A DNA stretch of 64,000 nt from Butyrivibrio sp. XPD2002 (GTDB lineage: Bacteria; Bacillota; Clostridia; Lachnospirales; Lachnospiraceae): contig NZ_AUIY01000004.1 of the NCBI RefSeq assembly GCF_000423945.1, forward strand, positions 62,001 through 126,000, written 5' to 3'. Positions 17,072-26,076 of this stretch are shown here, piece after piece. Both the position numbers and the translations under genes were made by a program. Within the stretch, counting starts at the first letter, position 1. Each line of letters begins with the position of its first letter. Under the pieces are notes generated by a model that did no database searches, was not told the DNA's origin, and saw only the letters and a list, made by a program, of their open reading frames with translations.

Positions 17072-18694
17072 ATGTATAGGATAATGCTAGCCGATGACGA
17101 GGGTATAGTCATCGATTCAATGAAATTTATCATAGAGAAGGAATTTGGTAATCTCTGTGATGTCGAATTCGCGAAAACCGGAAGAAGCGTAATAGAGCTT
17201 GCAGAGCGCTTCAGACCGGATATCGCCGTCATGGATATTCACATGCCCGGAATTAACGGCATAGAAGCCATGAAAGAGATCAAGAAATTTTCCGCAAATA
17301 CAATTTTCATAGTAATGACAGCCTATGATAAGTTTGATTACGCAAAAGAGGCAATAAAGCTGGGCGTTCTCGACTATATCAATAAGCCCGTGGACAGGAT
17401 GAAGATAATTGAAGTCCTGAAAAAAGCCATGGCTCAGATAGACAGAGAGCGTGAAAAGAGAAGTAACGACCTTATCATCAAGGAAAAGCTGGAGACCATC
17501 GAGCCCATAATCGAGAATGGTCTTATTTACGACATCCTTCTTCAGGAGCACTTTGACGAGGACATCAACAGCTACAAGACAATTCTTGGAATAGAAGAAA
17601 ATTATGGCTACATGATGGCCATAGTCAGCGGTGATTCCCAGGAGGGAAACCACATGACCAACGCCATCGGAAGCTCGGTCAAGGTCTCCGGAAAATATCA
17701 GGAAATAAGAGAGGGTGTAAAGGAATTTTTTGACTGCAAGATCGGAAATGTAATGGCCAATAAGATCGCTGTTCTGGTGCCCTCCTACTCGCAGAAGATG
17801 GAATACGCCACAAGAACCGAGGTCGTGGATAAGGCAAGGGATCTTGCAAGGTACTTAAGGAAAAAGACCGATATAAAATTTCGCATTGGAATAGGAAAAA
17901 TCAAACCCCTAAGAGAGCTTGGCGACTCCTATCACGAAGCCCTAAACGCACTTATTGCAACGACAGGAACCGTGGCCCATGTGGAGGACCTTCCCATAAG
18001 CTGCGACTATGATGAGGGCTATCCCATCGACCTTGAAAAGCCGCTTTTTGATGCGGTATCCAAGGGAGACCTGGACGAGGCTATAACCATAGCTAATAAA
18101 TATGCGGACTGGATGAGCAATGCCGTAAACGGTGGCGACGTGATGGATATGCGTCTTAAGGTTCTGGAGTTCTCGCTGTATGCGGAGCGAATCATGTACT
18201 TAAACGGCGGACAGACCTACCACTACTCCGCAAGAAATCACTATCTTCCTGAGATAATGGCGCTTGATACGCCGGATCAGCTAAGGAGCTGGTTTATCGA
18301 CAAGATATCCGCTGCCTGCAAGAACGTACTTATAAAGCGCGAGGAAAAGTCAACGGATGCCATAAAGATGGCGAAGCGATATATCGAGGAGAACTTTTCA
18401 AAGGACATCTCCCTTGATGATGTATCGAGGGTTGTTAATATCTCGCCCTACTATTTCAGCAAGATTTTCAAGGAGGAGAGCGGAAGTAACTTCATTGAAT
18501 ATCTGACAGGAATAAGAATAGAGAGGGCGAAGGACCTTTTGATCAATTCCGATAAATCCATGAAGGAAATCTGCTCAATGTGCGGATATACAGATCCCAA
18601 CTACTTCAGCAGAAGTTTCAAGAAAAACGTTGGAGTAACCCCGACAGAATATAAGGAAGGAAAGTTCTCCGCAAGGCAGGCAGAAGAGACATGA
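17072..18694 (+). CDS. YesN-type response regulator with AraC DNA-binding domain
   Basis: The 540-residue protein has a receiver domain (1-120) with acidic D8-D9 and phospho-acceptor D55 in AVMDIHMPG, a long middle region (about 140-420), and a C-terminal AraC/XylS double helix-turn-helix (about 430-530, ending CGYTDPNYFSRSFKKNVG). It should receive phosphate from the kinase directly upstream and activate transcription of sugar transport genes, most likely xylFGH at 20023-24173. Its TGA overlaps the ATG of the following lipoprotein as ATGA. Confidence 0.93.
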   Translation: MYRIMLADDEGIVIDSMKFIIEKEFGNLCDVEFAKTGRSVIELAERFRPDIAVMDIHMPGINGIEAMKEIKKFSANTIFIVMTAYDKFDYAKEAIKLGVLDYINKPVDRMKIIEVLKKAMAQIDREREKRSNDLIIKEKLETIEPIIENGLIYDILLQEHFDEDINSYKTILGIEENYGYMMAIVSGDSQEGNHMTNAIGSSVKVSGKYQEIREGVKEFFDCKIGNVMANKIAVLVPSYSQKMEYATRTEVVDKARDLARYLRKKTDIKFRIGIGKIKPLRELGDSYHEALNALIATTGTVAHVEDLPISCDYDEGYPIDLEKPLFDAVSKGDLDEAITIANKYADWMSNAVNGGDVMDMRLKVLEFSLYAERIMYLNGGQTYHYSARNHYLPEIMALDTPDQLRSWFIDKISAACKNVLIKREEKSTDAIKMAKRYIEENFSKDISLDDVSRVVNISPYYFSKIFKEESGSNFIEYLTGIRIERAKDLLINSDKSMKEICSMCGYTDPNYFSRSFKKNVGVTPTEYKEGKFSARQAEET

Positions 18695-19788
18695 AAATAA
18701 AAACGAATAGCATTTTTTTAATATTGAAAAGACTGACTGCCGTAGCACTGGCTATGACCATGGTGGTAGCGTGCCTTTGCGGATGCTCTACCGAGGAAAA
18801 GGGGCAGAGCGGTCAGAGTAAAACAGACAGCGATAAGATACAGATAGGAATGACCTTTGATTCCTTTGTTATAGAGAGATGGCAGAGAGACAGGGACGTA
18901 TTCGTATCCATGGCAAAGGAGCTTGGCGCCGATGTAAACATCCAGAATGCCAACGGTGATGTGGCGGAGCAGAAAAGGCAGATTGAGTATTTCATCAAAA
19001 AGGGAATGGATGTCATCGTCATAGTCTGCATAGACTCTGCATCAGTAAGGCCAAACCTAAAGAGGGCAAGGGACGCCGGAATAAAGGTGATAGCATACGA
19101 CAGACTGATAAGCGAAGCGGATGTTGATCTCTACATATCCTTCGATAATGAGAAGGTTGGAGAGATGATGGGACAGGCACTTGTGGACAACGGACTTACC
19201 GGCGGAAAAGTGCTAATGATAAACGGCGCTGAAAATGATAACAATGTCCCCATGGTCTGCACAGGTTTTGAAGCAGTCATGGAGGAGAATGGAAACGAGA
19301 TTCTGGACAAATATTACGTGGAAGGCTGGAAGGCTGAACTGGCAGCTGATTACATCTACAGTAATATGACTAAGGTTATTGAGTGCGACGCAATAATGTG
19401 CGGAAATGATGACCTTGCAAGCCGCGTGGTTACGGCACTTTCTGAAAAGCGAATGGCAGGGAAAAAGATGGTTGTGGGACAGGATGCCGACCTTGAGGCG
19501 TGTCAGCGAATCGTCGAGGGAACTCAGCTTATGACAGTATATAAGCCCATTGAAAAGCTTGCCCAAAGAGCAGCAGAGTGTGCGGTCAAGATGGCGAAGG
19601 GCGAGGAAATAACACAGACCATAAGCGGGATAACAACCAAAAATGACGGAGCCTATGATGTTCCATATCTTAAGATAGATCCCGTAAGTGTAAATGCCGA
19701 TAACATGGATGAAGTTATCATAAACAGCGGCTTTCACTTAAAGGAGGATGTATACTTAAACGTCCCCTCCAAGCTGAAAGAAAATTGA
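18691..19788 (+). CDS. Sugar-binding lipoprotein, XylF-like
   Basis: The 365-residue lipoprotein has a signal peptide ending in a cysteine-rich lipobox (LCGC, C32; C28 and C30 nearby) and a type I periplasmic-binding domain with FVIERWQRDRDVFVSMAKEL and AYDRLISEADVDLYISFDNE, the D-xylose-binding protein signature. It shares that signature with XylF at 20023, so it is a paralogue. It is the last gene of the sensing operon, coupled to the YesN regulator and closed by a strong terminator. It may deliver ligand to the kinase complex or serve as an alternative receptor for the XylGH transporter (inference). It lacks the long Thr/Glu linker of its paralogue. Confidence 0.85.
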   Translation: MKIKTNSIFLILKRLTAVALAMTMVVACLCGCSTEEKGQSGQSKTDSDKIQIGMTFDSFVIERWQRDRDVFVSMAKELGADVNIQNANGDVAEQKRQIEYFIKKGMDVIVIVCIDSASVRPNLKRARDAGIKVIAYDRLISEADVDLYISFDNEKVGEMMGQALVDNGLTGGKVLMINGAENDNNVPMVCTGFEAVMEENGNEILDKYYVEGWKAELAADYIYSNMTKVIECDAIMCGNDDLASRVVTALSEKRMAGKKMVVGQDADLEACQRIVEGTQLMTVYKPIEKLAQRAAECAVKMAKGEEITQTISGITTKNDGAYDVPYLKIDPVSVNADNMDEVIINSGFHLKEDVYLNVPSKLKEN

Positions 19789-19840
19789 AGCCTTTTTGGT
19801 GATCGGGAAACCGTAAAGAATAGCACATTTTTAAAATTAA

Positions 19841-19880
19841 AGACTCTTATAGCAAAAAAATGCTATAAGAGTCTTTTTTT
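19841..19880 (+). terminator. Strong Rho-independent terminator of the xylose-sensing operon
   Basis: AGACTCTTATAGCA and its exact complement form a 14-pair perfect stem around six A, followed by a run of T. Confidence 0.95.
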
Positions 19881-19902
19881 CGTGAACCCTGATTATAAAA
19901 AT

Positions 19903-19932
19903 TTGAAGAATATCATAAATTATTCCTAAAAT
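19903..19932 (+). promoter_or_regulatory. Putative xylF promoter
   Basis: TTGAAG (19903-19908) and TAAAAT (19927-19932) are 18 bases apart, just after the previous terminator and 90 bases before xylF. Other AT-rich placements are possible. Confidence 0.4.
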
Positions 19933-19980
19933 TACTGTGATAATGTATATCCTGTAAAGAGCGGGTAAAAATATCCGCAG

Positions 19981-20004
19981 GAAAATTTCTCAGAAAATTT
20001 CTCA
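19981..20004 (+). promoter_or_regulatory. Tandem 12-bp direct repeat before xylF
   Basis: GAAAATTTCTCA occurs twice back to back, just upstream of the AGGGAGGG ribosome site of xylF. AraC-type regulators often bind direct repeats, but the site lies downstream of the proposed promoter, so its role is open. Confidence 0.4.
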
Positions 20005-20022
20005 ATAGGGAGGGAAACAAAA

Positions 20023-21231
20023 ATGAAGAGAAAACTTGTTAGTACTTTTCTTAGTGTAGCAATGGCTGCATCACTTCTTGTAGGCTGCGGCGGTGGATCT
20101 GCACCTGCATCATCTGACACACAGACATCAACAGAAACAACAACAGAGACAGCAACTGAGACAGAGGCTTCCACAGAGGAAACTACTGAGGCAGCTACAG
20201 AGGCTGAATCAACAGAAGAAGCTACAGAGGCTACTGAGACAACAGCTTCAGGCGGCGGTAAGGTCGGCGTAGCAATGCCTACTAAGGATCTTCAGAGATG
20301 GAACCAGGACGGCGAGAACATGCAGAAGCAGCTCGAGGAAGCTGGATACGAAGTTGACCTTCAGTATGCATCAAACGATATCGCTACTCAGGTTAACCAG
20401 ATTGAGAACATGATTTCTTCTGGCGCTCAGGTTCTTGTAATCGCATCTATCGATGGTGATTCACTTGGAACAGTTCTTGAGCAGGCTAAGGAGCAGGGCG
20501 TACAGGTTATCGCTTATGACCGTCTTATCATGAACTCAGACGCTGTTAGCTACTATGCAACATTCGATAACTACATGGTAGGAACAAAGCAGGGTGAGTA
20601 CATCAGAGATCAGCTTGATCTTGACAATGCTGCAGGCCCCTTCAATATCGAGATCGTAACTGGTGATCCCGGTGACAACAACGCTAGATTCTTCTATGGC
20701 GGTGCAATGGATGTTCTTAACAAGTACATCGATGAGGGCAAGCTCGTAGTTAAGTCCGGACAGAAGGAATTCGACGAAGTTGCTACAGCTAACTGGGCAA
20801 CAGAGACAGCTCAGTCCAGAATGGACGCTATCATTTCTGCAAACTACGCTGATGGCACAAAGCTTGATGCAGTTCTTTGCTCAAACGATTCAACAGCACT
20901 CGGCGTTACCAATTCACTTGAAGCTAACTACACAGGCGATTGGCCGATCATTACTGGTCAGGACTGTGACGTAGCAAACGTTAAGAACATGATCGCTGGT
21001 AAGCAGTCAATGTCTATCTTCAAGGATACACGTACTCTTGCAGCTAAGACAGTAGAGATGGTTGACGCTATTATGAAGGGCACAGAGGCTCCTGTAAACG
21101 ATACAGAGACATATGACAACGGAACAGGTATTATTCCTTCATACCTTTGCGAGCCCGTATTCGCAGATGTAAACAATTATAAGGAACTTCTTATCGATTC
21201 TGGTTACTACACAGAGGATCAGCTTCAGTAA
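20023..21231 (+). CDS. xylF: D-xylose-type ABC transporter binding lipoprotein
   Basis: The 402-residue lipoprotein has lipobox LVGC (C22), a 50-residue Thr/Glu-rich low-complexity linker (about 25-75), then a type I binding domain with VGVAMPTKDLQRWNQDGENM, AYDRLIMNSD and TGQDCD, which match XylF. It captures pentose outside the membrane for XylG/XylH. The linker probably lifts the domain away from the membrane through the wall. The ribosome site is strong (AGGGAGGG), and codons are biased to those of highly expressed genes. A hairpin module separates it from xylG, which would let the binding protein be made in excess. Confidence 0.9.
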   Translation: MKRKLVSTFLSVAMAASLLVGCGGGSAPASSDTQTSTETTTETATETEASTEETTEAATEAESTEEATEATETTASGGGKVGVAMPTKDLQRWNQDGENMQKQLEEAGYEVDLQYASNDIATQVNQIENMISSGAQVLVIASIDGDSLGTVLEQAKEQGVQVIAYDRLIMNSDAVSYYATFDNYMVGTKQGEYIRDQLDLDNAAGPFNIEIVTGDPGDNNARFFYGGAMDVLNKYIDEGKLVVKSGQKEFDEVATANWATETAQSRMDAIISANYADGTKLDAVLCSNDSTALGVTNSLEANYTGDWPIITGQDCDVANVKNMIAGKQSMSIFKDTRTLAAKTVEMVDAIMKGTEAPVNDTETYDNGTGIIPSYLCEPVFADVNNYKELLIDSGYYTEDQLQ

Positions 21232-21250
21232 TACTAATTGAATGTATTCT

Positions 21251-21365
21251 TTCGGGGCGGGTATTAAACCCGCCTCGAAGTATGCATTAAGTAATCACCC
21301 GGTGAGGTTCTTTCGAACCTGATGTACTACTTAGTTCTGGCGAGGGCTTGTCCCGAGAGCAGAAC
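21251..21365 (+). ncRNA. Three-hairpin intercistronic RNA module between xylF and xylG
   Basis: Three stems lie in the 200-base xylF-xylG gap: 21251-21279 (12 pairs, loop ATTAA), 21305-21320 (AGGTTC/GAACCT) and 21334-21365 (GTTCTG/CAGAAC with an inner GGG/CCC). None has a T-run, so they probably stabilise the upstream mRNA end or attenuate transcription rather than stop it. The third stem resembles the one after mglB. Confidence 0.6.
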
Positions 21366-21433
21366 CTCAAAATTATAATGGGATAGGGTATCTATAAAAA
21401 TGGAAAAGCAAATTGTGAAAAGGAGGGGTTAAC

Positions 21434-22990
21434 TTGGCGAAGATCTTACTTGAGATGAAAAATATCACCAAAACCTTCCCCAACGTAAAAGCTCTGGATA
21501 ACGTAAATCTCCAGGTTGAAGAAGGCGAAATCCACGCACTGGTAGGTGAGAATGGTGCAGGTAAATCTACACTGATGAACGTACTTAGCGGAATTTATCC
21601 GTATGGAACCTACGAGGGCGATATTATATATGACGGTGAAGTGTGTAAGTTTAACGATATCAAGGACAGTGAAGGAAAGGGTATCGTTATCATCCACCAA
21701 GAGCTTGCACTTATACCATACATGACAATTGCGGAGAACATGTTCCTTGGAAATGAAAGAGGAACAAAGTTTAAGATCAACTGGAACGAAACCAGTGATC
21801 TTGCACGTAAGTATCTTGATGTTGTCGGACTTAAGGACAGCACCGAGACATTGATTAAGGACATTGGTGTTGGTAAACAGCAGCTTGTCGAAATAGCGAA
21901 GGCTCTTTCAAAGAATGCAAAGCTTCTTATCCTTGACGAGCCTACATCTTCACTTAATGAGTCAGATTCACAGGCACTTCTTGATCTTATGCTGAAGCTG
22001 AAAAAAGAGCAGGGACTTACTTCTATTATTATTTCCCATAAGCTCAATGAGGTTTCCTACGTTGCAGACAAGATCACGGTTATCCGTGACGGATCTACAA
22101 TCGAGACAATGACCAAGGGTGTTGATGATTTCTCAGAAGCAAGAATCATCAAGGGCATGGTTGGACGTGAACTTTCCGATCGTTTCCCTTCAAGAGAACA
22201 TCATATTGGCGATGTAAAGATGGAAGTTAAGAACTGGAATGTTTACCATCCTTTATATATGGACAGAAAGGTTGTCGACAACGTAAGTATCAACGTAAGA
22301 AAGGGTGAAGTTGTAGGTATTTCCGGACTTATGGGTGCAGGACGTACAGAGCTTGCAATGAGTATTTTCGGAAGAAGCTACGGCGAGAAAATTTCAGGAC
22401 AGCTTACAATAGATGGAAAAGAAGTTGTATTAAAGAACGTACAGAGTGCTATCAAGCACGGACTTGCGTATGTAACTGAGGATAGAAAGGGTAACGGACT
22501 TATCCTTACAAATCCCATCAAGATAAATACAACACTTGCAAACCTCGAAGAGGTCAGCAAAAAGAGAATCATCGATAAGGATAAAGAGTACAAGGTTGCT
22601 GTTGATTATAAGGAAAAGTTAAATACCAAGGCTCCTTCAGTAGAGCAGAATGTAGGAAACCTTTCAGGTGGTAATCAGCAGAAGGTACTGCTTTCAAAAT
22701 GGATGTTTGCAGACCCTGACATACTAATCCTTGATGAGCCTACAAGAGGTATCGACGTAGGTGCTAAATACGAAATTTATTGCATTATCAACCAGCTGGT
22801 AGCTGAGGGCAAATCAGTTATCATGATTTCCTCCGAGCTTCCCGAAATCCTCGGAATGTGCGACAGAATCTACGTAATGAACGAGGGCAGAATGGTAGGA
22901 GAACTCGATGGTAAAGATGCTACACAGGAAAAAATTATGACTTACATCTTACAGTCATCCGGAAAGAAGAAGGAGGTTAATCATGAATAA
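21434..22990 (+). CDS. xylG: Sugar ABC transporter, double ATP-binding protein
   Basis: The 518-residue protein has two fused ABC domains. The first has Walker [10 protein letters not shown] at 38-46 and [10 protein letters not shown]. The second has a degenerate Walker A (GLMGAGRTE), signature [10 protein letters not shown] and [13 protein letters not shown]. This is the XylG/MglA/RbsA class that powers pentose or hexose import. The start codon is TTG at 21434, supported by AGGAGGGG 5 bases upstream. The end overlaps the permease by 8 bases. Context with xylF and xylH supports the xylose assignment. Confidence 0.9.
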   Translation: MAKILLEMKNITKTFPNVKALDNVNLQVEEGEIHALVGENGAGKSTLMNVLSGIYPYGTYEGDIIYDGEVCKFNDIKDSEGKGIVIIHQELALIPYMTIAENMFLGNERGTKFKINWNETSDLARKYLDVVGLKDSTETLIKDIGVGKQQLVEIAKALSKNAKLLILDEPTSSLNESDSQALLDLMLKLKKEQGLTSIIISHKLNEVSYVADKITVIRDGSTIETMTKGVDDFSEARIIKGMVGRELSDRFPSREHHIGDVKMEVKNWNVYHPLYMDRKVVDNVSINVRKGEVVGISGLMGAGRTELAMSIFGRSYGEKISGQLTIDGKEVVLKNVQSAIKHGLAYVTEDRKGNGLILTNPIKINTTLANLEEVSKKRIIDKDKEYKVAVDYKEKLNTKAPSVEQNVGNLSGGNQQKVLLSKWMFADPDILILDEPTRGIDVGAKYEIYCIINQLVAEGKSVIMISSELPEILGMCDRIYVMNEGRMVGELDGKDATQEKIMTYILQSSGKKKEVNHE

Positions 22991-24173
22991 GGACCAGGTA
23001 ATTGGCTTTATAAAAAAGAACACTATGATATTCGTTCTTATCATAGTATATGCATTTTTCTCATTTAGAACAGGCGGAGCAATTCTCCTGCCTATGAATG
23101 TTAGTAACCTTATTTCACAGAACGCATACGTATTCGTACTTGCAACAGGTATGCTGCTCTGTATTTTAACAGGTGGTAACATCGACCTGTCAGTTGGATC
23201 AGTTGTCTGCTTCGTAGGTGCTGTCGGAGCTACACTTATGGTAAATATGAAGGTTCCTGTATGGCTTTCAATTATCATCATGATCATCATCGGTACAGCA
23301 ATCGGTGCATTCCAGGGCTTCTGGATCGCATTTGTAAGAATTCCTCCTTTCATCGTAACACTGGCAGGAATGCTTGTTTTCAGAGGACTTTCAAACGTAG
23401 TACTTAACGGACTTACAGTTTCAATCAAGGATAAGAGCTCATTTGTTAACCTCTTTGGTGGTGGTGCAGACTGCTACATACACGATGTTTTTGGAAACGG
23501 AACACTTAACCTTACATGTCTCTTTGCAGGACTTGTTGCTGCTGCACTTTTCATCATGATCCAGGTAAGCACACGTATGCAGAGAACAAAGAAGAACTAT
23601 GAGGTTGAAAACTTCGGTGCATTTATCTGCAAGCTCGTTGCTGTATCAGCAGTAATCATCATCTTCTCTTACAAGCTTGCTCAGCACAAGGGTATTCCTA
23701 CAGTTCTCATCTGGGTACTTGTAGTAGTTCTTGTTTATGGTTACATCACAAGCAACACAACAGTTGGACGTTACTTCTACGCAGTAGGTGGTAACGAGAA
23801 GGCTACAAAGCTTTCCGGTATCAATACAAACAAGGTTTACTTCCTTGCTTACACAAACATGGGATTCCTTGCAGCACTTGCAGGAATGATCACAATCGCA
23901 AGACTTACATCCGCTCAGCCTACATACGGTCAGAACTACGAGATGGATGCTATCGGTTCCTGCTTCATCGGTGGAGCATCTGCTTACGGCGGAATCGGTA
24001 CAGTTCCCGGAGTTATTGTCGGTGCGGTACTCATGGGTGTTATCAACCTTGGTATGTCACTTATGGGTGTTGATGCCAACATGCAGAAGGTGGTAAAGGG
24101 TGTCGTTCTTCTTGCAGCCGTTATCTTCGACGTTGTATCTAAGCGCGGCGGTAAGCTGATGGTTAAGAACTGA
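22983..24173 (+). CDS. xylH: D-xylose-type ABC transporter permease
   Basis: The 396-residue membrane protein has about ten hydrophobic helices and the BPD_transp_2 signatures [37 protein letters not shown] and [20 protein letters not shown]. An extra helix-rich stretch around residues 205-255 is typical of XylH rather than RbsC. It forms the transmembrane channel with XylG. An AAGGAGG site precedes the overlapped start, and a terminator follows about 90 bases after the stop. Confidence 0.9.
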   Translation: MNKDQVIGFIKKNTMIFVLIIVYAFFSFRTGGAILLPMNVSNLISQNAYVFVLATGMLLCILTGGNIDLSVGSVVCFVGAVGATLMVNMKVPVWLSIIIMIIIGTAIGAFQGFWIAFVRIPPFIVTLAGMLVFRGLSNVVLNGLTVSIKDKSSFVNLFGGGADCYIHDVFGNGTLNLTCLFAGLVAAALFIMIQVSTRMQRTKKNYEVENFGAFICKLVAVSAVIIIFSYKLAQHKGIPTVLIWVLVVVLVYGYITSNTTVGRYFYAVGGNEKATKLSGINTNKVYFLAYTNMGFLAALAGMITIARLTSAQPTYGQNYEMDAIGSCFIGGASAYGGIGTVPGVIVGAVLMGVINLGMSLMGVDANMQKVVKGVVLLAAVIFDVVSKRGGKLMVKN

Positions 24174-24265
24174 TAATAGAAATAATAAAAAGTTTGGAAT
24201 AAAAAGAAGACCTTTGTCTGACGGTTATCGTTTGGGGGAACAAACTGTTTTATGAGGGGTGATTC

Positions 24266-24300
24266 AAGGTGCTGTACCAATAGGGTACAGCGCCTTTTTG
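24266..24300 (+). terminator. Terminator of xylFGH
   Basis: GCTGTACC pairs with GGTACAGC, extended by AGG/CCT across a single-base mismatch, followed by TTTTT. Confidence 0.88.
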
Positions 24301-24315
24301 TTTATTATATTTTTA

Positions 24316-24344
24316 CTATTTCATATATTTATTTATGCTAAAAT
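24316..24344 (+). promoter_or_regulatory. Extended -10 promoter before the GGDEF gene
   Basis: TGCTAAAAT gives an extended -10 (24336-24344) about 45 bases before the GGDEF start. The -35 position 17 bases upstream is a weak CTATTT. Confidence 0.4.
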
Positions 24345-24388
24345 AATAATAGTCGTGGATGTTATTAATGATATCAGGGGGCATTTTA

Positions 24389-25789
24389 ATGAATTCATCT
24401 AATTCTGCGTATGAAAAATACAAAATGATAGCCCAGTCTGTTACAAGTCCCTGTGCAATTTTATCCGTTGAGAAAAATGAGGATGGAACTGCAGGAGACA
24501 TCAGACTTTTTGCGACAAATGACAAATTCAGCATGACAGGCGAGATGGTTGAGGGAGAGCTTTATACCAAATTCCTTCCAAGGGAGCCTAAGTTTGATGA
24601 CATGTGCCTTAGAGCTGCTTTTGGCGGAGAAAAGATCCACACCTATGTAGATTCTACCAAGACCCTGGGTGCATGGTCAGACAATATCCTGCTTCCTCTT
24701 CAGCCGGATGAGGATGGGAAAACCGGATACTGCCAGTTTATCTATGACCTTACAAAGGAGATGGATGCAGGTAAGTTCTCCACTATATCCCCTACAGTTG
24801 CCGGATTTGTTATAAAAAGCTGCCTTGAGCTTAGAAGCGATAATGACTTCAAGGTAAATATCAATCAGGTTATTGAAGATATAAGAATTTTCACGGATGC
24901 CACCTTTGCCTGCGTTATATCCATGAACCGGGAAAAGCAAAAGAGCGAGCTTATCTGTCAAAGCATCGAAGAGACAGCTATGGCTGCGGGCCAGTCATTT
25001 TCGGGAGTGTCATTTGACACCATAGATAAGTGGGATGACCTTATCGGTGAAAGCGACTGCTTCATTATGAGAGATAAGGCAGATATTGAGAACGTCGTTG
25101 AGAAGGTAACCCCTAAGTGGGCACAGCTTCTTAGAATGAAGGGCATTGAGAACCTGTGCCTGGTACCGTTACAGCAGAGAAAAGTCACTGTGGGATATAT
25201 TCTGGTTACCAATTTTAATCTGGATAATCTCGTAACCATAAAGGAAACCCTGGAAATTCTTTCACTTTTCGTATCATCGGAGATGGCTAACAACCAGTTC
25301 CTGGCCCGCCTTGAGTGGCTGACCAGTGTGGATATGAGGACAGGTGTAAGGAACAGAGCTGCCATGAACCGTGTGGTTGACGAATATGCCGAACAGCTAA
25401 AATGGCAAAAGTATCCTATCGGTGTAGCATTTTGCACAATGAACGGACTTAAGGCATTAAATGAAAAAAATGGGCATGATGCCGGAAATAAGTGCCTTGA
25501 GGAAGCGGGACATATACTTAGCGAAATATTCGATGAGACAGAGGTTTTCAGATCTGCGGGAGAGGAATTCGCTGTTGTATGTAAGGACGCCGATGAGAAG
25601 GATTTTCAAGAAAGAATAGAAAAGCTAAGAGAGCGGGGATCAAACCCGGACGGCGTGTACTTTGCCATAGGAACAGCCTTTGACAGTACCGAGGGAGACC
25701 TTAGAAAAGCTCTTAGAAATGCCAATAAACAGATGCTCGAAGAGAAGGAAAACTTCTATATAAAGTATCCCGATAAAAAAAGATCATAA
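24389..25789 (+). CDS. GGDEF-domain protein with N-terminal sensory region
   Basis: The 466-residue protein has an N-terminal PAS-like stretch (about 10-130), a GAF-like domain (about 165-300), and a GGDEF domain (about 310-455) starting at SVDMRTGVRNR. The active-site signature reads A390-G-E-E-F394 in place of GG[DE]EF. AG[DE]EF variants can still be active cyclic-di-GMP synthases in some families, so activity is uncertain. No membrane helix is present. The ATG at 24389 is chosen over an upstream in-frame one because AGGGGG lies 8 bases before it. It sits alone between the xyl and mgl transporter operons and could link sugar status to second-messenger signalling (inference). Confidence 0.85.
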   Translation: MNSSNSAYEKYKMIAQSVTSPCAILSVEKNEDGTAGDIRLFATNDKFSMTGEMVEGELYTKFLPREPKFDDMCLRAAFGGEKIHTYVDSTKTLGAWSDNILLPLQPDEDGKTGYCQFIYDLTKEMDAGKFSTISPTVAGFVIKSCLELRSDNDFKVNINQVIEDIRIFTDATFACVISMNREKQKSELICQSIEETAMAAGQSFSGVSFDTIDKWDDLIGESDCFIMRDKADIENVVEKVTPKWAQLLRMKGIENLCLVPLQQRKVTVGYILVTNFNLDNLVTIKETLEILSLFVSSEMANNQFLARLEWLTSVDMRTGVRNRAAMNRVVDEYAEQLKWQKYPIGVAFCTMNGLKALNEKNGHDAGNKCLEEAGHILSEIFDETEVFRSAGEEFAVVCKDADEKDFQERIEKLRERGSNPDGVYFAIGTAFDSTEGDLRKALRNANKQMLEEKENFYIKYPDKKRS

Positions 25790-25802
25790 TTGTCAAAATT
25801 AC

Positions 25803-25840
25803 AGACGCATCCAAATCCATTCGGAGGAGGATGCGTTTTC
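25803..25840 (+). terminator. Terminator after the GGDEF gene
   Basis: GACGCATCC and GGATGCGT form an 8-pair stem around a 15-base loop, followed by TTTTC. Confidence 0.75.
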
Positions 25841-25970
25841 TTTATGCACTATGCTTTATAAATCTGGAAAATCCTTCTATGAATACACCAAAATTATACA
25901 AGTAATAAAGAATTTTATAGATTTTCTTCAATTTGCATAGAATTTTCAAGAACGAGAGAAGAATTCTCTA

Positions 25971-25999
25971 TGTTTTTACGAAAGGACTATTGCTATCAT
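25971..25999 (+). promoter_or_regulatory. Putative mgl promoter with extended -10
   Basis: TGCTATCAT at 25991-25999 is an extended -10; a weak -35 (TGTTTT) lies 17 bases upstream. The same TGCTATCAT box is found before the PHP/ABC operon on the other strand. Confidence 0.45.
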
Positions 26000-26019
26000 G
26001 TCTAATGTAATCAAAAACG

Positions 26020-26052
26020 TGTGCATATTGCACTAACAAGTACAGATGCACA
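26020..26052 (+). promoter_or_regulatory. Putative operator before mglB
   Basis: TGTGCAT (26020-26026) and ATGCACA (26046-26052) form an inverted repeat 26 bases apart centre to centre. A tighter dyad GTGCA-TAT-TGCAC (26021-26033) shares the left arm. It lies between the proposed promoter and the ribosome site AGGAGG, where a repressor could block elongation or initiation. Confidence 0.4.
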
Positions 26053-26076
26053 AATGTATAGGAGGACAAAGTAATT

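Noticed and set aside
24359-24388. Upstream start for the GGDEF protein
   Set aside because: The ATG at 24389 has AGGGGG at proper spacing, whereas the one at 24359 has none.
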